Source: an uncultured Acidobacteriota bacterium
GTDB lineage: Bacteria > Acidobacteriota > Thermoanaerobaculia > UBA5066
DNA length: 64,000 bases
Assembly: GCA_903845115.1 (NCBI GenBank)
Contig: CAIMWE010000019.1
Coordinates: forward strand, 1 to 64,000
Reading direction: 5' to 3'
The notes beneath the pieces were generated by a model that searched no databases, was not told the DNA's origin, and saw only the letters and a program-made list of their open reading frames with translations. The position numbers and the translations under genes were made by a program. Numbering within the stretch: position 1 is the first letter of the stretch; every line of letters starts with the position of its first letter. Positions 17,801 through 24,369 of this stretch are shown here, one piece after another.

Positions 17801-19432
17801 CTCGTCTCCCTCGTCGACCGCTACGGACCCTCCCGCGTCTCCACCCTCGTTCCCGTCGACGCCTCGGACTTCCGCGCGACCATGGGATGGCGCTGGCGCT
17901 CCGATCTCGACGGGCTCTCCGGGGAGCGGCTGACCTGGGCGATCGATCGCCTCTGGGCCGAGGGGGCCCTTTCCTTCCCGGCCGCGGCGACGGTGCGCGC
18001 CAGGCTCTTCTGGCCCGAGGCAGCCGCGTGGCTCTCGCTCCTCGATCCTCCCCGGAGGAAACAGGGCCTGACGGCCGTGAGATCCCTCCCCGACCCGGCC
18101 GGTCTCCTCGTCTTCGCGGCCTCCCTGCCTCCCGAGACTTCGGCGGCCGGAGAGGCTCTCCAGCTCCTCCTCCTCCGCGCCGAGGTGACGAACGGGAACT
18201 CCGTCGCGGCCCTGAAACGGCTCGAGATGCTGGCGGCCGGCAACAGGGCTTTCTCCCGGGTGCCAGCCCTCCCCTCGCCGGTCGCCCCCCCGGCCAACCC
18301 CGAATCCAGCGGCGACGACGGAGAGCCTGCCCAGCCGCGGGCGGCGGAACGCCAGGAGCCCTCTTCGACCCTCCGTGCGGCCCTCAGGATCGTCCGCCTG
18401 TCGAAGGACCCGAAGGACGCCGTGCCGGCCGAGGAGTTCCTCGCCGAGAAGCTCCGGAAGGGAGAGATTCCCGGGAGCCTCTCCCAGCAGCGGTTCCTGG
18501 CCGTCGACCTCGCCACGAAGAAGGACGACCTCGACCGCGTCCTACAGCAGCTCGAACGGGACTGGGCCGGTGGAGACTGGGACGACAACGCCTCCCGTCT
18601 CGCCCTCGCCGACCTTCTCGCGGGGCGGGACGAGGTGGCCGCCTGGCGCTGGTTCGGGCGCGTGGAGGAGGCCCGCAATCTCGAGAACGTCCGCTCGCGA
18701 TCCTCTCTGCTCGTGAAGTTGAAAAAGGCCGAACTGGCTCGCGGCGAGTGGATCGAGTCCCTCCGGCTGCCCCTCGACCGGCCCGAGGAGCTGATCGCGT
18801 TCGACGCCTGGAGGCAGCTCCCCGCCGGTCTTCCGGAACCGCCGGCCTCCTGGAAGGCCTCGGTGGTCTTCTGGAGGAAGAAGGCTCCGGACTTTCCGGC
18901 GTGGTCGGGCGAGCTGGCGGCGCACCTCAAGCGGAGCCCCTACGACCGGCTCGCCGCGAGGTCGGTTCTCCGGAGCCTCGCCCCGGCGTCCGAGGAGGCC
19001 GTGGCGCCGGCGGTCGCCGCCCTCGGCTCGCCGCAGGACGTCTCCTCCTGGCGGGTCGTCCGCGACACGGCGAACCGGTCGCTCAGGGGGGCCGCGGCCT
19101 TCCTGCCGCCGGGAAAGGCCGTCACCGTCGCCGACCTTCGAAATCGCCGGTTCTCGAAGGCGGAGATCGACGGGCTCCTCCGGACTCTCGCCCGCGTCGG
19201 CGCCTCGGGCGAGCGGACCGCTTATCTCGTCGACCAGTCCGTCGCGTCCCTCGAGGACCTCGGGGTCTCGCCGGTCGCTCCCCTTCGCTCCGAGGTGGCC
19301 CGGATCCGCCTGTCGCTCTTGCCGCCTCCCGCGGTCGTCCAGTCCACAGCCTCCAGGTGGAGCTATCTCAGACCCGCCGACCTCACCTGGGACCTGTATT
19401 CGAGGATCCTGACCGGAGAGGAGTCCCGATGA
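11882..19432 (+). CDS. Giant exported helical-repeat (TPR-like) protein, 2516 residues
   Basis: A very large protein with an N-terminal signal segment (GLLSGGVLLAAAFLS, about residues 9-23) and almost all of the rest made of Ala/Leu/Arg-rich helical hairpins. Many look like degenerate TPR units, for example HLAEARRELGDLPGAEEALSRW near residue 100, and DAFEAGVLKEE-type segments and EAREACAIAPEQESLQREAVTLFERAGRF further on. No enzymatic motif was recognised and no second membrane segment was seen. The predicted shape is a long solenoid in the periplasm or outside the cell, suited to holding other proteins. It is coupled by ATGA overlaps on both sides: to the VIT/VWA gene before and the 536-residue exported protein after. 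Codon use and GC do not differ visibly from neighbours. The long antisense frames opposite it are composition artefacts. Confidence 0.8.
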   Translation: MSRPSLRASGLLSGGVLLAAAFLSRREVAAGESLTPFADLTDSDPITAIVSRTATIDGRLVRYPTPTRDLAAALEARAAGGARGGGGDGAVPSRDALRHLAEARRELGDLPGAEEALSRWAASSPSGGGTEWNEVARWAARYRRWPLARTAAAKALDAPASKGGFPLESRKGLATDRIEWAGEDRAAGDPDQLRGDRASRFPDDPKFAEEWIRALEKAKKLREADDALLGARALAPERRALLAAQLRDARGDLPGALDVLEKAVLAGPGQAPSPELLKVFAAAVDRTGPRRRDVWRASLDRRFDPAALSLYHAYFQGKGRGDLSAELLLQTELRHSGALDRIAWLQLSRLHEASDTIPEAFRSRLAAAQGASADAQKEDLAVLVHLALRAGARPLAWGTYNDEPLRWAARIDVHPGFTSGALSFLMTGFDGRNALHGLEAKRLPERTFRTARLLLDELERRAPAHPSIPALVVEVMERYVQQGHGADALQLLPKADRGEAPVRAAARRAALLALRQTKEALPREAALWKERLRLLAPDGSVPPMAENADADGYAAVLREAIARLDARDRSHRTSLDLLLAELDRLPDAEALWLFGTGRVEEWKLDDEMEGRYRAALKSFEGPEWWKSLARWYARREKRAELKALADDVASSFRGSELFRRDPGVSALVRVEGQPELFIRVADYLRLRALERFPASPAVLKEAESHLVSLSTYRGLTGAALVERKERGVVDDRLLENRRDAVLFQDDDRRARLISGLMRDGALERFLVTLEQKSGKTPVDHLFLLDGWSRLSRFEQAVPWADRLAESYPGDLRRATDAVTLHRSLSGLFPAEAENAARIARTALPALESPEGLLTQVGEMWQDLDRPELAGAAFRQVLGTRPRNSATILEVASTFWDYGRFEEASGVIAEGRRTLGLPHLHAFEAGVLKEETKDLPGALQEYLSSVGGEDAVPAAEAEERCGTGDARASRRLARLAGHQGPRALLLARIDALRPGSPESEAAAVRLLAVVAEGEEPVDPWDDWVDDMPHDPVGREQRTARKEASRPAVEKGVVALGSRLQEKSFALADRATDLAFIAALRRWRRTLLDPRWTAPPEQAGVELESRLLARASDLAPTPEARIDAELARARYLAANGRAAEAARIPPALLSRIDALPEGPAKIRALVTLARFAEERGDPVEAWSRVSAKYPWSLGVLDDHLEFLFRTGKAREALDLLEKRSASAAPGHRERLVDRLVSESLDRGDVVRAKRALQARLSLPLEPEDRVVAAGQLARISLREEPAFDAVTLGKREAKLVPDRLQADLWNALALAARKEARPRADLTLSIEALNRRLDRDWLAGAAKAAAAAGLDPELLRFFEAQRARSPRDVRWAVAVRDLKMFAADLPGAIEAAREACAIAPEQESLQREAVTLFERAGRFRDASDFLAGWAKPRAGDESVAMWRAGLLVRAGDNTRAVEMVRAYLAAAPAAGKAPAADDEEGGGGGNLARAVSRFLQWNRPRAAWMLASPPDGKTPARDGRLPHRLRAELALRAGRFELVFEKFGRNDDFLREAAPALERTARPEQLAALQETLLARLFPTGKAPDTEALNRYWSFARSAGLHRFDEAIARKLFERGGPGPWGTAPPFEFVKETKAVDTAVDSRHSLVFAPLPTEREWVGFLVQRDRTDLLSPVLDRMVAEIDRQVSSGGAAAEVPFARWFPVEPFSRMAASGDHEAWRQAVRRWFRSAETWARFLQATGKQWDVTRMVRLLDGPARDAWIQANAASAGKKPGSADVVRRVGASLAALVENAPGASRDPDIVRLRGPRTIGDVLGNDPKWAFSELSSGGGRPPQELWDHRPGDAWYVLETLARLREKDSLSPFVPLDSVARGQEGARGFLASRTAEAIGEIPLALQLDGGDEPIARLDRLERRLRLLASSPERRSDAAALFAKEVAGRQRTVDAAAFRQLERIGSDLALGAAIDRIDAAKPVSNTLLVSLVDRYGPSRVSTLVPVDASDFRATMGWRWRSDLDGLSGERLTWAIDRLWAEGALSFPAAATVRARLFWPEAAAWLSLLDPPRRKQGLTAVRSLPDPAGLLVFAASLPPETSAAGEALQLLLLRAEVTNGNSVAALKRLEMLAAGNRAFSRVPALPSPVAPPANPESSGDDGEPAQPRAAERQEPSSTLRAALRIVRLSKDPKDAVPAEEFLAEKLRKGEIPGSLSQQRFLAVDLATKKDDLDRVLQQLERDWAGGDWDDNASRLALADLLAGRDEVAAWRWFGRVEEARNLENVRSRSSLLVKLKKAELARGEWIESLRLPLDRPEELIAFDAWRQLPAGLPEPPASWKASVVFWRKKAPDFPAWSGELAAHLKRSPYDRLAARSVLRSLAPASEEAVAPAVAALGSPQDVSSWRVVRDTANRSLRGAAAFLPPGKAVTVADLRNRRFSKAEIDGLLRTLARVGASGERTAYLVDQSVASLEDLGVSPVAPLRSEVARIRLSLLPPPAVVQSTASRWSYLRPADLTWDLYSRILTGEESR

Positions 19433-21039
19433 GAGCCCTTCCGATGCTCCTCGCCGCCTCGTTCCTTGCCGCGCTCGCCTCGCCGGCAGCAGCAGTAGCA
19501 GTAAGCGCAATTCCGGTGCCGGACGGTCCGGTGGTCCTCCGGGTCACCGACGTCCCGGCGTTCGACCGGGCCCTGACCGGCGGCCTCAGGAAGGCCCTCG
19601 CCGGCAAGCTCCCGGAGGCGGATCCCGCGGCGGCGGCCTGGAAGCGGACGAGGGTCGGGGGAAAGCTCGACTCGCAGTGGGCGCTCTTCGCCGCGGACCT
19701 TCCCCTCTCGTGGCCCGACATCCTCTCGCTCCGACCGTCCGAGCTCGCCTTCACTCTCCTCTCCGCCGGAGACCTGGAGGCGGTGATGGCGGTGAGGACC
19801 CCGCTCGCTGCCCTTCCCGTCAAGTTTCCCGCAGGCTCTCCCCGGACTCACCACGGCGTGACCTGGCACTTCGTCTCGCGCGGGGCGGGCGACCTGAAGA
19901 CCCTCGACCGCCGGATCGGCCTCGCCTGGGCCAGGACCGGCGACCTCCTTCTCGTGGCGACGAGCGAGCGGGCCTTGCTGCTCGCCCTCGACGCGCCCCC
20001 GGAGCAGGCGAAGGCTCCCGGCCTTCCGGGGTTCGCCCACCTGAGGCTCGACATGGACCGGCTGAACCCGGACCACTATTTCCGCCGCGAGTTCCTCTTC
20101 CCCGAGGGGCGGGCGGCCCGGGGCATCGTGGAGGCTGCCCTCCGGGTGGAGGGAGAGACTCTCGTCGAGGTCCGCGAAGGCGTGGGGACCGACAGCCCCT
20201 CGGCGGCCAGGTGGCCGACCGAGGGCAGGGGCGTGGCGGCCGCCGGATGGGAGAGCGACGGCACGCGGTTCTTCGCCGCCCTCCGCCGGGCCTTCCTCGA
20301 GCCTCTTCCCGGCGAGCCCTCCGGCCGCCCCGTCCCGGTCTCGAAGGCAATCCCTTCGCCGGAAGGGGCGAGCGACGACCGGTACCTCGTGGACATCACA
20401 CGCGCCGCTCCCGCAGCCGGCAAGGCCGGGGAAGGCGAGCTCCCGGCCTGGACGAAGTTCCTGGCCGAGGCGCATGTGGAGGGCTGGGGCTGGGAGATCG
20501 GCGAGAAGGGAGCCGTCCGCCTCGCCGTGATCCAGCCTCCCTCGTTCGACGGGCCGTTCCTCGACCTGGCGGCGGCGACCGTCCGGCGGCGCGCCGGAAC
20601 GTCGTCCCGGGTCGGCGAGACGCTGCAGGTCGGCCCTGGCCTTTCCGCCTTCGTCGTCCGGCGGCGGGGCGGCGCGCTCTGGATCGGCCTGGCCCCGGAG
20701 GATCTCGCCGACGTGCCCGAGCCTTCGGTGGAGGCTACCCTCGTCCGGTGGGGGCGCGTCGATGCGTCCGTCGTCAGGAGCGAGGGACGCGCGTGGGCGG
20801 AGGCCGAGGGGACGTTCTCCCCGGACACCACGCGGCCCTTCTCGGACCGGGTCCTCGGCCTCCTGGGGTGGGCTCCGTCGCTCCGGACGGTCTCGGTCGA
20901 GCGGCGGCGGGTCGGGACTCGATTCGAGGAGAAGCTGGTCTTCTCGTTCACGAAGGCCGCCCCCGCCTCGAAGCCTTCCCCCGCGGCAGCGAAGCCCAAG
21001 GGCGCCGCTCCGACCCCGAAGAAGCCGAAGAAGGATTGA
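19429..21039 (+). CDS. Exported protein of unknown function, fourth gene of the cluster
   Basis: A 536-residue protein with a clear signal peptide (MRALPMLLAASFLAALASPAAA, about 1-22). The body is mixed alpha/beta without a motif I recognise; it ends in a Lys/Pro/Ala tail (about 505-536) that is probably disordered. Stretches such as RTGDLLLVATSERALLLALD and GGALWIGLAPEDL recur in a pattern suggesting two related halves. In size, export and position beside a YfaQ-like gene it recalls DUF2138 (YfaA) proteins of alpha-2-macroglobulin operons, but I cannot show sequence similarity, so this is only a suggestion. The ATG overlaps the giant gene's stop (ATGA), and its stop overlaps the TTG start of the transpeptidase gene (TTGA). 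Confidence 0.75.
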   Translation: MRALPMLLAASFLAALASPAAAVAVSAIPVPDGPVVLRVTDVPAFDRALTGGLRKALAGKLPEADPAAAAWKRTRVGGKLDSQWALFAADLPLSWPDILSLRPSELAFTLLSAGDLEAVMAVRTPLAALPVKFPAGSPRTHHGVTWHFVSRGAGDLKTLDRRIGLAWARTGDLLLVATSERALLLALDAPPEQAKAPGLPGFAHLRLDMDRLNPDHYFRREFLFPEGRAARGIVEAALRVEGETLVEVREGVGTDSPSAARWPTEGRGVAAAGWESDGTRFFAALRRAFLEPLPGEPSGRPVPVSKAIPSPEGASDDRYLVDITRAAPAAGKAGEGELPAWTKFLAEAHVEGWGWEIGEKGAVRLAVIQPPSFDGPFLDLAAATVRRRAGTSSRVGETLQVGPGLSAFVVRRRGGALWIGLAPEDLADVPEPSVEATLVRWGRVDASVVRSEGRAWAEAEGTFSPDTTRPFSDRVLGLLGWAPSLRTVSVERRRVGTRFEEKLVFSFTKAAPASKPSPAAAKPKGAAPTPKKPKKD

Positions 21040-22838
21040 GCCCCGGCGCCGCGCTCCTCCTCGCCGTGGCGGCGGCCGCGGCCGCCACGGCAGGAGCGCC
21101 CGGGCCGTTCGAGGTCTGGAGCCTCCGCGGAGGAGTCCTCGACTCGGCGGCCGCCGGAGCCCCGGCGGCCCCGGTGGGGTCGATCCAGAAGGTGTGGGTG
21201 GCCCGTGCCTGGGGCGAGGCGCATCCCGACCCCTCCACCGCGATTCCCCGTCACACCTGCGGGCCCGCCTCCGGCTGCTGGAACCGGAAGGGGCACGGAG
21301 AGCTCGGCCTTCGCCGGGCGACGTCGCTCTCCTGCAACGTCTACTTCCTGGCCCTCGCTCGGGGCGTCCCACGGTTCGCCGCCGAGCAGACGTTCCGCGA
21401 GGCCGGCTTCGAGGTCCGGGGGGCCCTGACCCCGGAGCGGATGGTGGGTCTCGACACCGGGGGACGTCCCGTCACGATCCGGCCGGGGCGCCTCCTCGAG
21501 TCGTTCCGGGGGGCCGTTTCGGAGCCGTGGGCAGGCCGGGAGGACGTCCGCGCGGAGCTGGTCGACGGGATGCGCGACGCCTCCGAGGACGGCACCGGCT
21601 CGCTCGTGCCGCTTCCGGGGCTCGTCGTGAAGACAGGAACGGTGGCGTCCCTCGACCGGAACCCGTTGACGACCTCGGGGTGGGCGATCGCGGCCGACCC
21701 GACAGGAGGAACCGTCCGTCTCGCTCTTCTCCGGAACGGGACGGGAGCGCTGGCCGCGGCCCGCCTCGCCCTCCTCTGGCGCGAGGACGGAAAGGGGGCT
21801 CGCGCCTTGCCGCCAGCCCCCGTAGAGGACCGTCCCGGCGCGGCGACCGATCCCAGGCGCCGGCCCCTCCCCGAGAGCGTCCGGGTCCGTCTCTTCTCCG
21901 CCCTCTCCCCGAAGAAGATCACCGCGACCAACGCGGGGACGTTTCCGCTCCGCTTCCAGTCGAGGGCGGGCTCCCTCGAATGGGTCGGCCCGGGAGCGGC
22001 GAGGGAGGTCCGGGAAGGCTCCTTCCTTTCGTCTGGCGCGTGGGAGCTCTCGGTGGAGCCGTACGGACTCGTCCGGCTCGTCCGGGGGTCGCTCGAAGCT
22101 CGGGACGGGCGGCACCCGGTCCTGACGACGGCGCTCCGCGACTGGGTCGAAGGGGTCGTCCGTGCGGAAGCCCGGGGTTTCCCGGCCGAGCGCCTCGCGG
22201 AATTCGTCCCGGTGATCCTGCGGTTCCTCCAGCGCGGCGCCCGGCACGGACGGGAGGACGTCTGCGACCTCTCCCACTGCTGCCTCTTCACGGGCTTCGG
22301 CCCGGACGCCGGCTGGCCCAGACCCGACACGGCCAGGATGGAAGCCGGCGCGGCGAGGCGAGACCGGCCCTTCGTGCCGGAGACCGTCCTGACCGACGGC
22401 GATTGGGCCCTCGCTCTCGACTCCGCCGCTCGGCCCGGGGCTTCTCTCTGGTCGGGACACTGCGGGGGCAGCCCGCTCTCGGAGAGGGAGGTCTGGGGAT
22501 CGGGGAGCGCCGCCGTCACCCCCTGCGAGCACGCGGCGCAGCACGGGCTCGAGGCCCGGTGGACGCGCACCGTCATGGAGGAGACGCTCGCCTCCGTCTT
22601 CCACCGGAGGCCCCTGGCCGTCGAGGCGACCGAGCGGGACGGCGTCCGGAAGACGGCGATCACGTTTCCCGACGGCCGGCAGGAGCTCCTCTGGGACGAC
22701 CTGCATCAACGTCTCGCGCGGGTCGCGGGCTGGGACGCCCTCCCCTCGCCGCCCGACTCCTGGACCCGGACCGCCGCCGGCTGGGCGGTCGCCGGGCGCG
22801 GACGCGGCCACCGGGTCGGCTACTGCCTGGGGGACTGA
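21036..22838 (+). CDS. Exported fusion of PBP-like transpeptidase and SpoIID-like domain (DUF2300/YfaQ-like)
   Basis: A 600-residue exported protein. TTG start overlaps the previous stop (TTGA), and the signal peptide follows directly (about 1-20). Residues 45-250 carry the penicillin-binding-protein triad in order: SIQK at 49-52, SCN at 99-101 and KTGT at 199-202, so a D,D-transpeptidase or carboxypeptidase acting on peptidoglycan stems is likely. Residues about 278-600 look like a SpoIID/LytB domain, a family whose studied members cut denuded glycan strands: VRVRLFSALSPKKITA, DWVEGVVRAEARGFP (369-383, candidate catalytic Glu), DVCDLSHC (408-415), LWSGHCGG (471-478) and the closing GRGRGHRVGYCLG. 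From memory the layout and the PKKIT motif resemble YfaQ/DUF2300 proteins. It is the last gene of the cluster and implies a wall-remodelling job. Confidence 0.8.
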   Translation: MSPGAALLLAVAAAAAATAGAPGPFEVWSLRGGVLDSAAAGAPAAPVGSIQKVWVARAWGEAHPDPSTAIPRHTCGPASGCWNRKGHGELGLRRATSLSCNVYFLALARGVPRFAAEQTFREAGFEVRGALTPERMVGLDTGGRPVTIRPGRLLESFRGAVSEPWAGREDVRAELVDGMRDASEDGTGSLVPLPGLVVKTGTVASLDRNPLTTSGWAIAADPTGGTVRLALLRNGTGALAAARLALLWREDGKGARALPPAPVEDRPGAATDPRRRPLPESVRVRLFSALSPKKITATNAGTFPLRFQSRAGSLEWVGPGAAREVREGSFLSSGAWELSVEPYGLVRLVRGSLEARDGRHPVLTTALRDWVEGVVRAEARGFPAERLAEFVPVILRFLQRGARHGREDVCDLSHCCLFTGFGPDAGWPRPDTARMEAGAARRDRPFVPETVLTDGDWALALDSAARPGASLWSGHCGGSPLSEREVWGSGSAAVTPCEHAAQHGLEARWTRTVMEETLASVFHRRPLAVEATERDGVRKTAITFPDGRQELLWDDLHQRLARVAGWDALPSPPDSWTRTAAGWAVAGRGRGHRVGYCLGD

Positions 22839-22840
22839 GT

Positions 22841-23055
22841 GGCCGGTTCCCGGGTCCCCCGATTCACCTCCGAAATGTCCGTGTCAACGCTCTGCTCCGG
22901 CGCGGGGGGGAGCGTGTAGCGCGCGGGGGACCCGGCCGGTTCCCGGGTCCCCCGATTCACCTCCGAAATGCTCGTGTCAACGCTCCGCTCCGGCGCGGGG
23001 GGGAGCGCGTAGCGCGCGGGGGACCCGGCCGGTCCCGGGTCCCCCGATCCACTTC
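22841..23055. repeat. Tandem direct repeat, 93-bp period, 2.3 copies, with internal inverted repeats
   Basis: Copies begin at 22841, 22934 and 23027 with GGCCGGTTCCCGGGTCCCCC or a close variant; the third copy is cut off after about 28 bases where the lexA stop begins. Copies 1 and 2 differ at only a few bases. Each unit contains CGGGTCCCCCG and, about 60 bases on, the complementary CGGGGGACCCG, so stems can form within or between units. It fills the convergent gap between the transpeptidase gene and lexA. It could be a mobile intergenic repeat or act as a bidirectional transcription end. No T-run follows the stems. Confidence 0.8.
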
Positions 23056-23665
23056 AGTAACGCCGCATCAGGCCGACCACGACACCCTGGACTCTCACGG
23101 TCGACTCGTCGACCAGAAGAGGCTGAATCCGGTCGTTTGCCGGCTGCAGCCGGATCATTCCGGCGGCCTCACGGAAGAACCGCTTCAGGGTGGTTTCCCC
23201 CGACACGAGCGCCGCCACCATCTCCCCGTTCGCCGCGGACTCCCGCCGCTGGATCACCACGAGGTCGCCATCGTGGATTCCGTCCCCGACCATCGAGTCG
23301 CCCCGGACGCGGAGAACGAAGTGGTCCCCCCGGCCCGTCAAGCTCTCCGGGACCGACACCGTCTCGTCGCCGGGCAACGATTCGATCGGACTCCCTGCGG
23401 CGATCAGGCCGAGCAGCGGGAGTTCCACCGCCCTCGCTTCGGCTCGATCCGTCGGGACGAGGAGCGACCGCCTCTTGTTCCAGTCGCGGACCAGGGCGCC
23501 CTTCTCGAGGAGGAGCCGGATGTGCTTCTGGAGCGTGCCGAACGAAGAGAAGCCGAACCGTTCGCAGATCTCTCGCTGGGTCGGCGAAATCCCCTTCCTC
23601 GCCCGGTAGTCGCGGACGAAGTCGACGATTTCCTTCTGTCTTTCGGTCAGCGCGATCTCTGCCAT
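23054..23665 (-). CDS. lexA: LexA SOS repressor
   Basis: A 203-residue repressor-protease that shuts SOS genes until RecA-DNA filaments trigger self-cleavage. Residues 1-65 are the winged-helix DNA-binding domain (LTERQKEIVDFVRDY, ISPTQREICERFGFSS). The cleavage bond is Ala90-Gly91 (LIAAGSP), the catalytic pair is Ser124 (RGDSMVGDGIHDGD) and Lys161 (GETTLKRF), all in standard spacing. The recognition helix RFGFSSFGTLQKHIR differs from the E. coli type, so the operator will differ too. The start at 23665 (MAEIALTERQ) matches the family; a GTG five codons upstream is possible. A strong promoter and a 19-bp palindrome precede the gene, suggesting autoregulation. Its stop sits at the edge of the 93-bp repeat. 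Confidence 0.96.
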   Translation of the reverse strand: MAEIALTERQKEIVDFVRDYRARKGISPTQREICERFGFSSFGTLQKHIRLLLEKGALVRDWNKRRSLLVPTDRAEARAVELPLLGLIAAGSPIESLPGDETVSVPESLTGRGDHFVLRVRGDSMVGDGIHDGDLVVIQRRESAANGEMVAALVSGETTLKRFFREAAGMIRLQPANDRIQPLLVDESTVRVQGVVVGLMRRY

Positions 23666-23690
23666 ATTCTTTTCGGCCACTTGACGATCC

Positions 23691-23709
23691 TGCCTTATTT
23701 TATTAGGCA
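23691..23709. promoter_or_regulatory. 19-bp palindrome in the lexA leader, candidate LexA operator
   Basis: TGCCTTATTTTATTAGGCA is a near-perfect palindrome (TGCCT-N9-AGGCA with symmetric AT pairs inside). It is AT-rich in a GC-rich genome, lies 26 bases upstream of the lexA ATG and just downstream of the predicted transcription start, where a bound repressor would block elongation or clearance. LexA normally represses its own gene. Assignment as its operator is inference. Confidence 0.6.
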
Positions 23710-23727
23710 CGGCTGCAAGATATGCCG

Positions 23728-23756
23728 ATCTTAGGCGCAAATGGACCGCAAGTCAA
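23728..23756 (-). promoter_or_regulatory. lexA promoter
   Basis: On the minus strand TTGACT (23756-23751), a 17-base spacer and TAAGAT (23733-23728). Both boxes and spacing fit the housekeeping sigma factor. Transcription should start near 23721, leaving a leader of about 55 bases that contains the palindrome. Confidence 0.7.
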
Positions 23757-23790
23757 GCCCGCTCCGAGGGCGAGATGGCACGGCGATGGC

Positions 23791-23819
23791 TTGACGTGGC
23801 CGGTCCGCCGCCTTATGTA
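23791..23819 (+). promoter_or_regulatory. Predicted promoter of the ECF sigma/anti-sigma operon
   Basis: TTGACG (23791-23796), a 17-base spacer, TATGTA (23814-23819). The start codon of the sigma gene is only 10 bases beyond the -10 box and no Shine-Dalgarno sequence is present, so the transcript would be nearly leaderless. The -35 is good and the -10 fair. Confidence 0.5.
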
Positions 23820-23829
23820 GGTCTGGACG

Positions 23830-24360
23830 ATGGCGCGTCCCCCTCAGCAAGACCCGGCCGAGATCGAGCTCGGGAGGATTCCGGAGAAGCTGAGGCGCTT
23901 CTTCCTCTCGCGAGGGGTCCGTACCGAGGACGAGGCACGGGAGATGGCGCAGGAGACGGTCCTGCGAGTCCTTCAGAGGATGAGCCGCGGTGAGCTCCTC
24001 CAGTCGACCGAGGCTTTCGCCCTCGGCGTGGCCAAGAACGTCTTCTTCGAATACTGCCGTCGCGTCGTCAAGTCGAACGCGCAGGACGGAATCTCGGGCG
24101 CCATCGATCTCCCCTCCCACGACGACCCCCTGGCCGACGCCCTCGTCAACAGCCGGCGCCTCCTGGTGCAGAGGGCCCTGGGCCTCCTCCCGGACCGGAT
24201 GAGGAGCCTCTTGCTCAAGAGGTTTGTCGAGGAAGTCCCTTCCCGGACCATCGCGCGGGAGGAGGGGATCTCCACCGACGCCGTCGACATGCGCGTCTAC
24301 CGCGCCAAGCGAGAGCTGAAGAAACGGATGGAAGAGTCCCGACCCGGTGCCGAGGAATAG
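23830..24360 (+). CDS. ECF-type RNA polymerase sigma factor
   Basis: A 176-residue sigma-70 family protein with only regions 2 and 4. Region 2 spans about residues 10-75 (DEAREMAQETVLRVLQRM and ALGVAKNVFFEYCRR), and region 4 about 115-168 (LPDRMRSLLLKRFVEEVPSRTIAREEG, then a VDMRVYRAKRELKKRM helix-turn-helix). It would redirect RNA polymerase to a stress or envelope regulon. The downstream gene starts 9 bases after its stop and encodes a likely membrane anti-sigma factor, the usual arrangement. The start has no ribosome site and a promoter ends 10 bases before it, suggesting leaderless translation. The inducing signal is unknown. Confidence 0.88.
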   Translation: MARPPQQDPAEIELGRIPEKLRRFFLSRGVRTEDEAREMAQETVLRVLQRMSRGELLQSTEAFALGVAKNVFFEYCRRVVKSNAQDGISGAIDLPSHDDPLADALVNSRRLLVQRALGLLPDRMRSLLLKRFVEEVPSRTIAREEGISTDAVDMRVYRAKRELKKRMEESRPGAEE

Positions 24361-24369
24361 AGAGGACGA

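Noticed and set aside
22841-23055. CRISPR array
   Set aside because: The repeat unit is 93 bp with no separate unique spacers, only 2.3 copies and no cas genes.
23720-23735. Second LexA-like box overlapping the lexA -10 region (TGCCGATCTTAGGC)
   Set aside because: Arm spacing differs from the 19-bp palindrome and the symmetry is partial, so I do not call it.
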